Origin: Spongospora subterranea f. sp. subterranea | Taxonomy: Eukaryota; Endomyxa: Phytomyxea; Phytomyxea; Plasmodiophorida | DNA: 64,000 nucleotides | Direction: 5' to 3' | NCBI GenBank assembly: GCA_049724395.1 | Contig: JAUGWO010000002.1 | Coordinates: 51,900 to 115,899, forward strand | Part shown: piece after piece, positions 35,591 to 45,490 of the stretch | How the letters are laid out: every line of letters starts with the position of its first letter | How positions within the stretch are numbered: the first letter of the stretch is position 1 | Notes under the pieces: generated by a model | Database searches by the model: none | What the model saw: the letters and a program-made list of their open reading frames with translations, nothing else | What the model was told of the DNA's origin: nothing | Made by a program: the position numbers and the translations under genes

Positions 35591-36051
35591 CTAAACACGG
35601 CTTGGGTACATGAACACGCGAACGTATGACCCAAGCGCCTGAGGAGGCAGATTGTTTCGGAATCCACATCGTACGATTCCGTTGTTGCCGTGAGCGCGCT
35701 GGACCGTTCCCCAGATGACCCGGAACTTGGACGACTTGGGGGCGTCCTGGCCCTTGGCAGAGCCCATGACCTTCTGGGGACGGGCCGCCTTGTAGATATA
35801 AGCGATGCGCTTTCCTAAATAGAAATCGACTTCATCCTTGTCGTTGACGCCTTCGATTTTGATCAGGGCCGTCTTGTGGATGACGGTGCTCTTGCGTCTC
35901 TTGTAAGAAACAAACACTCCCCGGGTATACAGCCTATATAATTGTATAAATACGGGACGCGCTGCGGAAGCGATTCCGATGCCCACCTAGAAGTAGTCTG
36001 GCCCTGTTTGCCTTCGGACGCCTTGACGGCCACCTGTTGGGATTCAGCCAT
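35591..36051 (-). CDS. RPL35A: 60S ribosomal protein eL33 (RPL35A)
   Basis: Large-subunit protein eL33. Start ATG at 36051. Exon 1 is 35987-36051, a phase-2 intron of 53 nt spans 35934-35986, and exon 2 runs to the TAG at 35591. The core is colinear with human RPL35A: GVFVSYKRRK, HKTALIKIEGVNDKDEVDFY, YLGKRIAYIYKA, FRVIWGTVQRAHGNNGIVRC, FRNNLPPQALGSYVRVFMYP, ending SRV. There is an N-terminal extension of about 15 residues (MAESQQVAVKASEGKQG) relative to the usual protein, and a small insertion (KVMGSAKGQDAPKSS) in the variable loop. An imperfect palindrome lies 40 bp upstream. Codon choice is GC-rich compared with neighbours, as expected for a highly expressed gene. Confidence 0.95.
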
Positions 36052-36090
36052 GATAATCGTCGTATGTGAGATGATGATGAGGAGGCCACC

Positions 36091-36135
36091 CTATAGAGCT
36101 AGTCCGTAGGTCCGTATACGGACTGCGCTCTATAG
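36091..36135. promoter_or_regulatory. Palindrome in the eL33 promoter
   Basis: CTATAGAGC-T-AGTCCGTA faces TATACGGACT-GC-GCTCTATAG: two arms of about 18 nt around a short centre, 40 bp upstream of the eL33 start codon. It is either a symmetric transcription-factor site or a small terminal-inverted-repeat relic. Confidence 0.4.
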
Positions 36136-36775
36136 TAACAGAAGTCACATTAACGGCCGTGGCCATATATACTACTGCCAGCTCTGCAATGTCGTCAGCC
36201 ATGGTCAGCGATAGGCTCGTAATAATCCAGAGGGGACCAATGACCGCTGAGCGCTGGTTATTCCCACCACTCTGTGGATATCAATGGGTGGGCTGTGGTG
36301 CGAAATCGATAGTTCACTGTTAAGACGCAATAGCAGTCGTCAATCACTGTGGCTGATTTCACGACGTTGTTGAATGTGCAATTGCGGGTGTTAGGTTATA
36401 TGACTAGAGTAAATGTTTGACTGGTTCACGGCTTCGTGGCCTGTTGTTGTCGTTCTCCACATCTGAGTCTCAGCCCCGGTGCTTTTGAAGTAAAATAGCA
36501 ATAACAGAATAGCACATGTTTTTGACAAATTACATAGAATAGCACAGTTTATTGAATACTCATAAAATGGCATAGATATCGCACGCGATCAGGCCATTCT
36601 TTGAATATTCAAGAAAGCCTGCTATGTTGATGTATTTCTTCAAAAAATGGTGTTATTCTATGTATTCTCTGCAAAAAATAGGACAATTGTTAAAATATTT
36701 ACAGTGAAGCCTGAACTCCTCTTTGACTTCATCGATGTATTTTTGCATTTATTCTCTTAATCAGTCGTCATTTCA
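36136..36775. other. AT-rich intergenic stretch
   Basis: No gene is seen. AGAATAGCACA occurs twice (about 36505-36516 and 36536-36547). The region probably holds the upstream part of the eL33 promoter and the 3' end of the next minus-strand gene. Confidence 0.35.
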
Positions 36776-37852
36776 TTAATAGGCCCTCCAATGCGTCCCC
36801 TTGGGATGCATATCGGCAACCAGCATTGGCGCGTTCCCAGCAATCTTGTGATGCTGCGGGGGCTCTGGTATTTCATCGATATGGGATGTCCCCGGCCGCG
36901 TCGGCTGCGACAACAGCGCCAAATATGGCTTGTGCAACAAGACGTTGCCTTCTTGGTCTGCTCGTTTATAGACACCACCTTTGCGTTGCGAATGCGACGA
37001 TTTCGCCACATGATTATATGAGCAGTATGATTCAACTCGCTTTGGATTGCTCCCACCATATGGCGCATCCAAGGTCTTCTTAGTATATGACGACTTGCAA
37101 ACTGATTCCTGCTTTGTGTTGGCTGGTACTTGTAATATCGGAGTGCAGGATTTACTAAACCCACTAATATAACTGGATTTACTTCCCGATGTTGGATCTC
37201 CCGTAGAACGTTCCACTACCGGAATTGCAAAAGCACTCTCGAATTCCGAAAGAAGGACTCCATCAGCTTTCATCAGTGATAAATCTCGAGAATCACTGAA
37301 GTTCCGAGTATATCCATTCGAAGCGGTTCCAAAACGGGCTGTCTTTCCCTGATGTGTCGGAAGAGTTGACGATGATGGCGACTTCAATTTGTAAGAAGAT
37401 TGCGATTCGGATTCTGTCGGCGCGGAAATTGGCAGCTATCGTTGATGTCAGAGATAGTTCCGGAAGGAAAATTAGGCAACAACATACCACGTAATCGTAT
37501 TGATTCTGCTTAGAAAATGGAGTCCGCGTTTTGATGCCCGCGAGATCATCTCGGTGAACGACTCCATCATCATATGGATTTCGTTCACCTCTCTTATAAC
37601 TTGTTTTATAGGTCGACATGGATGGCGAGTGGACTTCCTTGGGACCCAAACCCAGTTTCCCCTGGTTTCTAGAGAACCCTATTTGGACATCAGCTACTGA
37701 ACCCTGTTTAGGGGATCGAATTATGAACCTGTTTCGACAGGACTTAATTCCGGTATTCCTGTCTTGCCACGATATCGAAAACTAGTCGCCGACGTCGTGC
37801 AATAGAACCCCAGGACATTATCCGGTCGCGATGACGATGTCGGAGAGGACAT
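36776..37852 (-). CDS. Ser/Tyr-rich uncharacterised protein, possibly axonemal
   Basis: A three-exon model starts at the ATG at 37852 (MSSPTSSSRPDNVLGFYCTT, then SFRYRGKTGIPELSP). A very short intron near 37703-37728 is followed by a second exon (IGFSRNQGKLGLGPKEVH, then STYKTSYKRGERNPYDDGVV), and a 52-nt intron near 37440-37491 leads to the last exon. The long last exon is rich in Ser/Tyr/Lys, with spaced SSY/TSY words (KTSYKRG, SSYKLKS, KSSYISGF, KSSYTKKT, ESYCSYN), and ends at 36776. Such TSYxxxF-like spacing is common in microtubule inner proteins of cilia, which would suit an organism with DNAAF5. That is inference, not family recognition. The first intron is uncertain. Confidence 0.45.
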
Positions 37853-38844
37853 TGCTCCCCCCAAGTGCAATTCACGAGCGATAGATCGAATTTTGTACCG
37901 ATATTATGATTGAATGTTCAACTCCGAACGTGCTTGAGATGCAACAATCACTTCTTGGATTCCTGAGCTACCAATGCCCAGAGATGAAGTTCATTTACTT
38001 GCACTGAATTAGTAAGATCGGTCCTCTCTCTCAATGCTTGTATCGCCTAGAGTTATTATAACAACATATTAGGTCTCGTACAGATCTAGATTCCCAGTTC
38101 TTCATCTCGATACCGTCTCTAGAATTGGTGTTGTCCGAAAAGCTATCGGTGCAACCTTATTTTTTACGGGACTCAGATTGACGGCAGGAGCGATACGTTG
38201 AGGTGGTGTACAACGTCTTTATCCTCCAACGCCATCGCTATAGATAGGGCCCTAGACTGGTCTAAATGTGACGGCATTCTCGACGTACTCGAGGGAGGTT
38301 GAGTAATGGTCCTCTCTCAAAGGATTACACTGTTATTTATGGGTTATTCAATGCCATCGAGCAACGGCATTCACGGTTAGATTCAGCCTCTTGTAGAGAG
38401 ACGATGTACCACCTGTCCGATCACGATTTTCTCCATCAGACTGGCGGATTGTCCATGGATATCTCAACGATCGACTGGGAATTTGGTGCCATCAAAGCCG
38501 CCATGGGCTTCGCCAATGACCTTGATTGATATGCCTGATGGAACTCCGTTCAATAAGCCAGAAGCTTCATTGCTAAAAATATCACGAAGCTCCTCGTCAC
38601 TTCCGCCGATAGTTGCTGCTTCACTCGGCCGTGGTTAGGAATGTTTTTCGTCTTCAACAAGCTCTTCCAGAAACTGAATCTAACCGTGAGATGGCGGTCA
38701 GCAGTGCGCATGACGCCTCCTCTACGATCGAGTCTTTACATATAAAACATTTATTATCAGACACCTGACATCTAGCGGAAGTATATCAGAACGTGATCAT
38801 ATGAAATCTCGACGAACGTACGACAGATAGCCACACCTTTTAGA
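37853..38844. other. Unresolved stretch, possible exons
   Basis: Coding-like segments exist on both strands between 38290 and 38720, for example minus-strand SDEELRDIFSNEASGLLNGV and the opposing CRETMYHLSDHDFLHQTGGL. I could not build a spliced model on either strand. A GT..AG pair of 52 nt on the minus strand near 38575-38626 is suggestive. Confidence 0.3.
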
Positions 38845-39054
38845 TTCACTTCACTCTCTTCCGACAAATTTAAGTTGTACTTCCCTCTCTTCCGACAAAT
38901 TTAGGTTTTACTTCCCTCACTTCCGACAAATTTAGGTTTACTTCCCTCTCTTCCGACAAATTGACAAATTTAGGTTTTACTTCCCTCTCTTCCGACAAAT
39001 TAAGGTTTTACTTCCCTCTCTTCCGACAAATTTAGGTTTTACTTCCCTCTCTTC
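38845..39054. repeat. Minisatellite, about seven copies of a roughly 31-33-bp unit
   Basis: Tandem units read CTTCCGACAAATTTAGGTTT followed by TACTTCCCTCT. Copies differ by T-run length and single substitutions, and one copy has a partial duplication (ACAAATTGACAAATTTAGG). It lies in the intergenic region upstream of the MADS gene. One strand is strongly pyrimidine-rich, which can favour slippage. Confidence 0.85.
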
Positions 39055-39492
39055 GAGCATTAGAACGTGTACATCTTCCCGAGCGACAGTAAACCCCTAG
39101 TGCTGTCAACCACGACTCTAACATACTGTAAAACGAAAATAGTCCACAGTCAGATGCCGCACTGTTGCTGCAACTCTGTCTAAAAATGGCAGCGCAGTCT
39201 ATTAATATGTCCGTTTCATGTCGAGTAACCCTCCGAAAATAGAGTCGCCCGACGGTGATACAGCATGATCCACTCCCTCTGTCGCCATATACATACTGGC
39301 CCCATCAAGTTTCGACCAATTGACCATTACTGTACATACCTATCTTGACCTTTGCCGGTCCCTTTAAGATCTCTTTTTTCACGACCGGAACAAAAGGTGC
39401 TGGGTTCAGTGCCCGCCGCTGGAGTGGTTTACTCAAGTATGCCATCGCTCCATCTCTCCTGCTTTGGGCTTGAACCTGATATTGATGGATAG

Positions 39493-40360
39493 TGGGCCGT
39501 CGCAAAATTAAAATAGAGATGATTGCGGATAAAAGGAATCGGACGGTGACGTTCAACAAAAGAAAGCTAGGCTTGATGAAAAAAGCAATTGAACTAAGCG
39601 TAAATATCATATGTTTAGTGAACTGGCAATGAATTTTTGATCATTTACAAAACAGGTACTATGCGGAACAGATATTGCACTTGTCATCTTCGGGCAGGAG
39701 AGCGTTTACAAATTCTCGACGTTTGATTTCAACACTATTTTTTCTCGTTACGAAGGATTTCCTGGACCGGTTCACGAGCTGTCCGTTGACGACCTCGACG
39801 ATCTTGAAGAAGGCAGAATCGGAGTACCGACAGGGAAAAAGCGAAAGGGGTCACAGCTCTGGTCTCCACCCGTCAGAGAATTCGTTGATCAAGTTCCGGC
39901 TCCAACTGTGGCGAGTATATATAATGGGCATGAACACCCCCATCATCCAGCCACGAATAATTGCCATCTCGTCCCCCAGCAGCAGTCTGTGATCATGCCC
40001 TTTGGACCAACCCGTAGCTCAGGGTTTACAAATGGGGATGCAAGCGACTATGGGAACTGTGTGGCCGGTAAAGGAAACTACACCCAATATGACTCCCCAA
40101 ACAACAGTCATGGCCCACTTATCAACGAAACCACCAATCGAATATGGCCATATCCGTATTTAGTCGATCCCCAATCGCCATATATATCGCCCTTTGTCCT
40201 CAACCAAGATCAATCGCCATCATATCATGGATGTTTTGCATCAGCACACTGTCTGCATTCCCCGCCTGAGGCTGCCATATTGCCAAAAACCCACACATAT
40301 CCTCAACACACACAAATGATCAAGAACATTCACCTCACTCAACGTCACCAATCTAATTAA
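39493..40360 (+). CDS. MEF2/SRF-like MADS-box transcription factor
   Basis: MADS domain: [35 protein letters not shown], then after a roughly 55-nt intron [20 protein letters not shown] and [14 protein letters not shown]. This is the MEF2/Rlm1 type, a dimeric binder of A/T-rich CArG-like DNA. The tail is rich in Asn/Pro/His/Gln ([22 protein letters not shown]), as in fungal and protist activation regions, and ends HQSN. The conserved first Met is missing: the frame reads GTG GGC CGT and a stop lies just upstream. However the bases before TGGGCC are ATAG, so an intron ending there would let an upstream exon supply the A of a split ATG. The start is placed on that reading. The next gene begins 45 bp after the stop. 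Confidence 0.8.
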
Positions 40361-40404
40361 AACATAATGTTAATCGTTTATATATTTCGAATAAGTTTCT
40401 AGGA

Positions 40405-41139
40405 ATGTACGTTGACGGTCGCTCATATCGTACAGCTGATCGATCTGAATTCTTGATTGATGTGAAGATGAGCGTTGCTCTCAATGAAGTGAATATGCGA
40501 AGCAGATCAGCTGAGCAACAAGATGAAGTTATTGTATAAGAATTGCTGCCGTTCAAAATCTTTGCTAATGATATTTCCAGAGGAACGTACCGGCCACTGG
40601 GCGTTTAATACTAGAGAGGAGTCGAGAATATATTGAGAAAAGGCATCTAAAGGAACGCGATTTCGGTTTCCATCGCTACAAGGCCGATATTATCGACACC
40701 CCATTTGAGATTGAGCCAACCTCTTCAGCATATATGACAGGTATGGAAACTTCTTGCAACGAAGGTGCTCTAAAGGTACTGAATCAAGTGGACAACAGCG
40801 GCAGATCGGTTCCACTGCGACACGGTTGGAGAGTTTAAGGCAATCAGGGATGCAGCCATTGCCCGGACCGAAGCTCGGAATCAATCGAAGCGGGAACGGA
40901 CACGTCAGGCTGAGATCGAACGGCATGAGCAATCCTCGAATGAGAGAGCCAGGTTGAGAATGTATGAGGCTAGAAAGCAAGATATCGATCGGCCACATAA
41001 TAATCAGAACAGTGTTGCCTATAATCCAGTCACTTTGGTATATAGCTCAACGAACGATGGAAAGCGTTTGCAACACCAGCACGCTCAGGTTCTGTACAGA
41101 GCTGCTTTACGCTCAAAGGTCAAAACCCAATCTAACTAG
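40405..41139 (+). CDS. Charged uncharacterised protein, possibly axonemal
   Basis: The ATG at 40405 gives MYVDGRSYRTADRSEFLIDV. A 47-nt intron (near 40537-40583) leads to RNVPATGRLILERSREYIEK, and a second intron near 40740-40835 leads to FKAIRDAAIARTEARNQSKR. A highly charged helix follows (RQAEIERHEQSSNERARLRM), then NSVAYNPVTLVYSSTNDGKR and the end RAALRSKVKTQSN. The combination of a Lys/Glu/Arg helix with a short conserved-looking NPVTLxY block near the C-terminus is frequent in small flagellar and basal-body proteins, but I cannot name a family. Splice sites are moderately certain. It is tightly packed after the MADS gene. Confidence 0.4.
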
Positions 41140-41331
41140 GTTCCGGCGCATCGATTCATTGTTCGTTAATACAGGCACTACAAGAAAAATCGAACGGGGG
41201 TTTCAATCCAATAACCGGGGAAGAAATCGTTTCAGTACCGCTTCCCGAATATCCCAAACCAATGGAATAACGTCATATATACGATCCAGCTATATTAAGA
41301 TTATTGAAATTGGCAAAAAAAAAATATCCCG

Positions 41332-42220
41332 CTATAGGAATAAGCTGTGCTCAGCGATATAGGAAATCACGAGATTTGGAATCAAATATTTGACCGAACG
41401 ACGAGACGATATCAATTTCCTAACGATCGTTGAACTAATATCGTTCACAACAACTCGTGGGATACGGTAGATATTCTTCCGGTTATTCCTTAGCACTGGA
41501 TCCTGACCGATGATTTTGTCGATGTCGAATCCTTCCCTTTCCATTACTGCCACGCCATGGTCACTCACAATTCGCTGTACCTGCACAGCCATTAATTCAC
41601 GTGCAGCGATAAATATCAACATTACCTGGTCTCTTGGCCAAATATTAGGGTCGGAAAATGCGTTTAAAACATCGGCACCGCAAAGCAAAATCATTTTGAT
41701 TGACGGATATCCAGCAGATTTCAATAACGCACAATGGGCATCGAGAACATCCACAGTATGGGTCCATGATTTCTGTTGACCCTCCCATTCGCTGCTCGCT
41801 ACCCAATCGGAATCTTGAACTGTTTCAGGACAGCAATCAGCCCTATTCGGTAGCGAAAGGCGGGGATGGTACCGGCCAACTTGTTCATCTCGCTACGATG
41901 GAGGTAGGGAATCAAGCCCTGTTTAGTATAATCATCATGTACAGCTGAAAGAAAGCCCCCGATTACATGCATCCCACTTCTTGATGCGATCGCATCCCTT
42001 GAATCCTCTTCTCAAATGTATTGTCAGCTCCGGATTCAAGAAAACGGAAACAAACCTGAAACAATGCAATATCAACAGACTAAAGAGACAGGACACTTCA
42101 TCGCCCAACCAGTTACCAAATAAATCTCAGGTGAAAATATGTGATAGGCGAGAACGATCCACATGCAATTAACGCGCATGGCTTTAATCCGCTACCGAAT
42201 TCAAGTTTATCGGCAGTCAT
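41332..42220 (-). CDS. NMNAT: Nicotinamide/nicotinate mononucleotide adenylyltransferase
   Basis: Makes NAD+ from NMN and ATP. The ATG at 42220 leads to CALIACGSFSPITYFHLRF, the nucleotidyltransferase signature GSFxPxTxxH. DAIASRSGMHVIGGFLSAVH then DDYTKQGLIPYLHRSEMNKL matches the family (GxFLSPVxDxYGKKGL). DSDWVASSEWEGQQKSWTHT holds the two Trp of the NMN site. MILLCGADVLNAFSDPNIWP and GVAVMEREGFDIDKII follow, and VVNDISSTIVRKLISSRRSV carries the SSTxxR ATP motif, ending YIAEHSLFL. Four introns of about 50 nt are inferred. The junction after HLRF is not exactly resolved and may involve a micro-exon. The stop is at 41332. Confidence 0.9.
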
Positions 42221-42457
42221 GAACGCAAAACAGAAATAATAGTTACCCCGGAGCGGGTGTGCATTTAGACACATTCAAATGGAACTTATTGGCCATCAAC
42301 ATAAAATGATCATATAAATAATGAGAAGGATCTCCGCTCCGATGACAGGGTCACATATATAGGTAACGGGTGGGATGATTTCCGAAACTGGGGGATACAC
42401 AAGCCCACGTGGGCCACGCTACAGTAACAGTTTCGGTGACTGTTCAGTATCGTTCCC

Positions 42458-43820
42458 ACCATGCATCGTCATGCGGTTTTCAACATGGGAATGGGGCGAT
42501 AGGTGTTGTTGTGACTTGTGACCCACCATGCATCGTCATGCGGTTTTCAACATGGGAATGGGGCGATAGGTGTTGTTGTGACTTGTGACCCACCATGCAT
42601 CGTCATGCGGTTTTCAACATGGGAATGGGGCGATAGGTGTTGTTGTGACTTGTGACCCACCATGCATCGTCATGCGGTTTTCAACAGCGATAGGTGTTGT
42701 TGTGACTTGTGACCCACCATGCATCGTCATGCGGGTTTCAACAGCGATAGGTGTTGTTGTGACTTGTGACCCACCATGCATCGTCATGCGGTTTTCAACA
42801 GCGATAGGTGTTGTTGTGACTTGTGACCCACCATGCATCGTCATGCGGGTTTCAACAGCGATAGGTGTTGTTGTGACTTGTGACCCACCATGCATCGTCA
42901 TGCGGTTTTCAACATGGGAATGGGGCGATAGGTGTTGTTGTGACTTGTGACCCACCATGCATCGTCATGCGGTTTCAACATGGGAATGGGGCGATAGGTG
43001 TTGTTGTGACTTGTGACCCACCATGCATCGTCATGCGGTTTCAACATGGGAATGGGGCGATAGGTGTTGTTGTGACTTGTGACCCACCATGCATCGTCAT
43101 GCGGTTTCAACATGGGAATGGGGCGATAGGTGTTGTTGTGACTTGTGACCCACCATGCATCGTCATGCGGTTTCAACATGGGAATGGGGCGATAGGTGTT
43201 GTTGTGACTTGTTGTTGTGTGACCCACCATCGTCACCATGCGGTTTCAACATGGGAATGGGGCGATAGGTGTTGTTGTGACTTGTGACCCACCATGCATC
43301 GTCATGCGGTTTCAACATGGGAATGGGGCGATAGGTGTTGTTGTGACTTGTGACCCACCATGCATCGTCATGCGGTTTCAACATGGGAATGGGGCGATAG
43401 GTGCCCACCATGCATCGTCATGCGGTTTCAACATGGGAATGGGGCGATAGGTGTTGTTGTGACTTGTGACCCACCATGCATCGTCATGCGGTTTCAACAT
43501 GGGAATGGGGCGATAGGTGTTGTTGTGACTTGTGACCCACCATGCATCGTCATGCGGTTTCAACATGGGAATGGGGCGATAGGTGTTGTTGTGACTTGTG
43601 ACCCACCATGCATCGTCATGCGGTTTCAACATGGGAATGGGGCGATAGGTGTTGTTGTGACTTGTGACCCACCATGCATCGTCATGCGGTTTCAACATGG
43701 GAATGGGGCGATAGGTGTTGTTGTGACTTGTGACCCACCATGCATCGTCATGCGGTTTCAACATGGGAATGGGGGAAGGTGTTGTTGGACTTGTGACCCA
43801 CCATGCATCGTCATGCGGAC
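42458..43820. repeat. Satellite array of about 22 units, 66/67 bp with a 57-bp variant
   Basis: The unit contains ACCATGCATCGTCATGCGG, a TTTCAACATGGGAATGGGG block and GATAGGTGTTGTTGTGACTT. The first four units repeat at 67 bp. Then come four 57-bp units lacking TGGGAATGGG, alternating GGTTTTC and GGGTTTC. The rest are mostly 66 bp, with two irregular units near 43200 and 43400 and a decayed one near 43770. Because 66 is divisible by three, long spurious open frames run through both strands. The array sits between the NMNAT promoter and the next small gene candidate. Confidence 0.95.
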
Positions 43821-43856
43821 TCTGGCTACGGTGTTGTGCAGTTAATGCATCGTCAA

Positions 43857-44233
43857 ATGAGATCGTTATCAACCGGTTTATCGAGAGTTGGCGAGTTGTC
43901 GCCGGGATTGCAAGTTTCCGCCCATGGAGACTCGTCCCTGGTATTGCCATAAGCAACTACCTTCTGATGGCATGTATAAAGTAAGAATTCCATTACGTTG
44001 AAGTGATCGCCATTGTGCTGTGTGTTGAACTAAATTACTTGAGGAACTTATCATTGCAGTTTCTTGTAAACGGTAATTATAAACATGGTTGCACTGCTTT
44101 TAATAGTTTGGAATATGTGACTAATTCAACTCCATTTCTTGCAGCAAATTGGAATACGATTTTGCTCCAGCTGTGCGCGATTGACTACACGGAAAAGAAA
44201 ATTGGGTTAACAAATCCAAAGACAGTTAAATAA
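43857..44233 (+). CDS. Possible small spliced gene, uncharacterised
   Basis: Downstream of the satellite there are good splice-like signals: a GTAAGAATTC donor at 43982 with acceptor TTGCAG near 44060, and a second acceptor TTGCAG near 44144. The final exon could read QIGIRFCSSCARL, with a Cys pair. A TAAATAAAAG polyadenylation-like word follows at 44229. The start and frame are not fixed: two frames are open before the first donor. The Cys-x-x-Cys pair might be half of a zinc site. Low confidence. Confidence 0.25.
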
Positions 44234-44353
44234 AAGACCTTTGAGAGCGGGCAATTTCCAATATGGGTTAAATTGTGGACAGATGGAACTGGATTATCTA
44301 AATCGACTCCATCGATTGTGAATCTAAGAATAGTTAAACCGATTCCTCGGGAA

Positions 44354-45385
44354 TTAAGTTCGAATGAACCTTTGCAATCGCTCCGGGAACGGTAAGAAAC
44401 TTTGTGGACTTGCTATTCCAAGAACAACACCATCTTGAGTCGAAATCGCTCCAGAATCGACATCAAACTGTGCAATAATCTGCTGTTTTTCCGTAATCGA
44501 TCCTTCAATAAGATAAGGCGAACAATTGGCGTCTTTCCACACGAGGACTAATGGGTTGCAACAGCTTTCATATACTGAATCATTATGATAGAATACCATT
44601 CCGTCGCTTATAGCGCCACCGCCAAGTCCAAAAAAAGCGGCCGAAACAGATTCGCTAGAGCATTTCCTGGCAAATAGTGGTACTATCTGCAAGTCGAAAT
44701 AATCGGCAGGAGCCGAACACTCTAACTCCTGAAATTTCGTCTCCATCCAATACTGCCGAAACTCCCTTGTGCTGTTCAGTAAATGGTATCCTTTCCAGCA
44801 CAGCACATCCATAACATAGAGATTTCCATCCTGCAAGATACATTCCAATACCGTCGCTTGGTCTGAAGGAACGGTCCTAATCAGAGCAAACCCTAAAATA
44901 CTTGAAAACAGCGAGGAATCATCGACTTACTTTGGGCTTCCTGCAGGGAGAACCGTCTTAAACGTTGACTGATATGTTGTATGTCCTTCTAAAGATTTTG
45001 CTATTGTCCTTCCATGAGCACTTGTTACTATATATCAATAAGTTCCTCGCTGAGACAGCGAGATGTGAGTTTTACCGATGCACCGCTGGCCTTCCGGTCG
45101 GGCAACGACCGACCAGCTTTCGCAAAAATCCGAAGGAATGTCGATCATCCAATCAGGAACCTGATAAAGAATATCCCGAGGTTTTTGCAATAATCTGGTT
45201 TCGGGAACCGTCACCGCGTCTGGTACCACGAGCGCCGCGTCTATGATAATCTGTCGCCGTGATACGACCAAGTTCTCCCGTTCCTGTCTCTGTCTGTCGA
45301 GCGCGATTTTCCTCCTCGCCTGACCAGATAGAAAAAGGTTCATCGAGGCGACTTTGACGGATACCTTGGTGGTTGGACATTCCAT
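44354..45385 (-). CDS. SNUPN: Snurportin-1, m3G-cap adaptor for snRNP import
   Basis: Snurportin binds the trimethylguanosine cap of U snRNAs and links snRNPs to importin beta. The start is set at the ATG at 45385 (MECPTTKVSVKVASMN). A basic segment follows (ARRKIALDRQRQERENLVVS), then DWMIDIPSDFCESWSVVARP (family: [20 protein letters not shown]). After introns come ATVLECILQDGNLYVMDVLC and WKGYHLLNSTREFRQYWMET, the cap-pocket Trp region (family: YYVLDVMCWRGHPF...DFRFYWMHSK). SDGMVFYHND matches DGLLFYHK. An alternative upstream start at 45434 (MKRLRTEFLEF) is in another frame, joined only through a one-base change at a T run near 45340. The importin-beta-binding N-terminus is therefore poorly defined. 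Stop 44354. Confidence 0.85.
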
Positions 45386-45490
45386 GATCAGATCGATTGG
45401 CGAATTCAAGAAATTCCGTGCGCAATCGCTTCATTATTCGGCGAAAACCGACAAGGTTCCACGAAACCGAGGCAATGAAAAACGTAATGA

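Noticed and set aside
42458-43820. CRISPR-like array
   Set aside because: Units are contiguous copies without variable spacers and the genome is eukaryotic.
42585-43956. Long open frames on both strands through the satellite (22-residue repeat peptides)
   Set aside because: The unit length of 66 bp is a multiple of three, so all-frame openness is automatic; both strands are open, unit-length changes break the frames, and there is no start context.
45385-45434. Upstream start for snurportin at 45434
   Set aside because: It is in a different frame from the conserved region and would need a one-base change; the ATG at 45385 is in frame.
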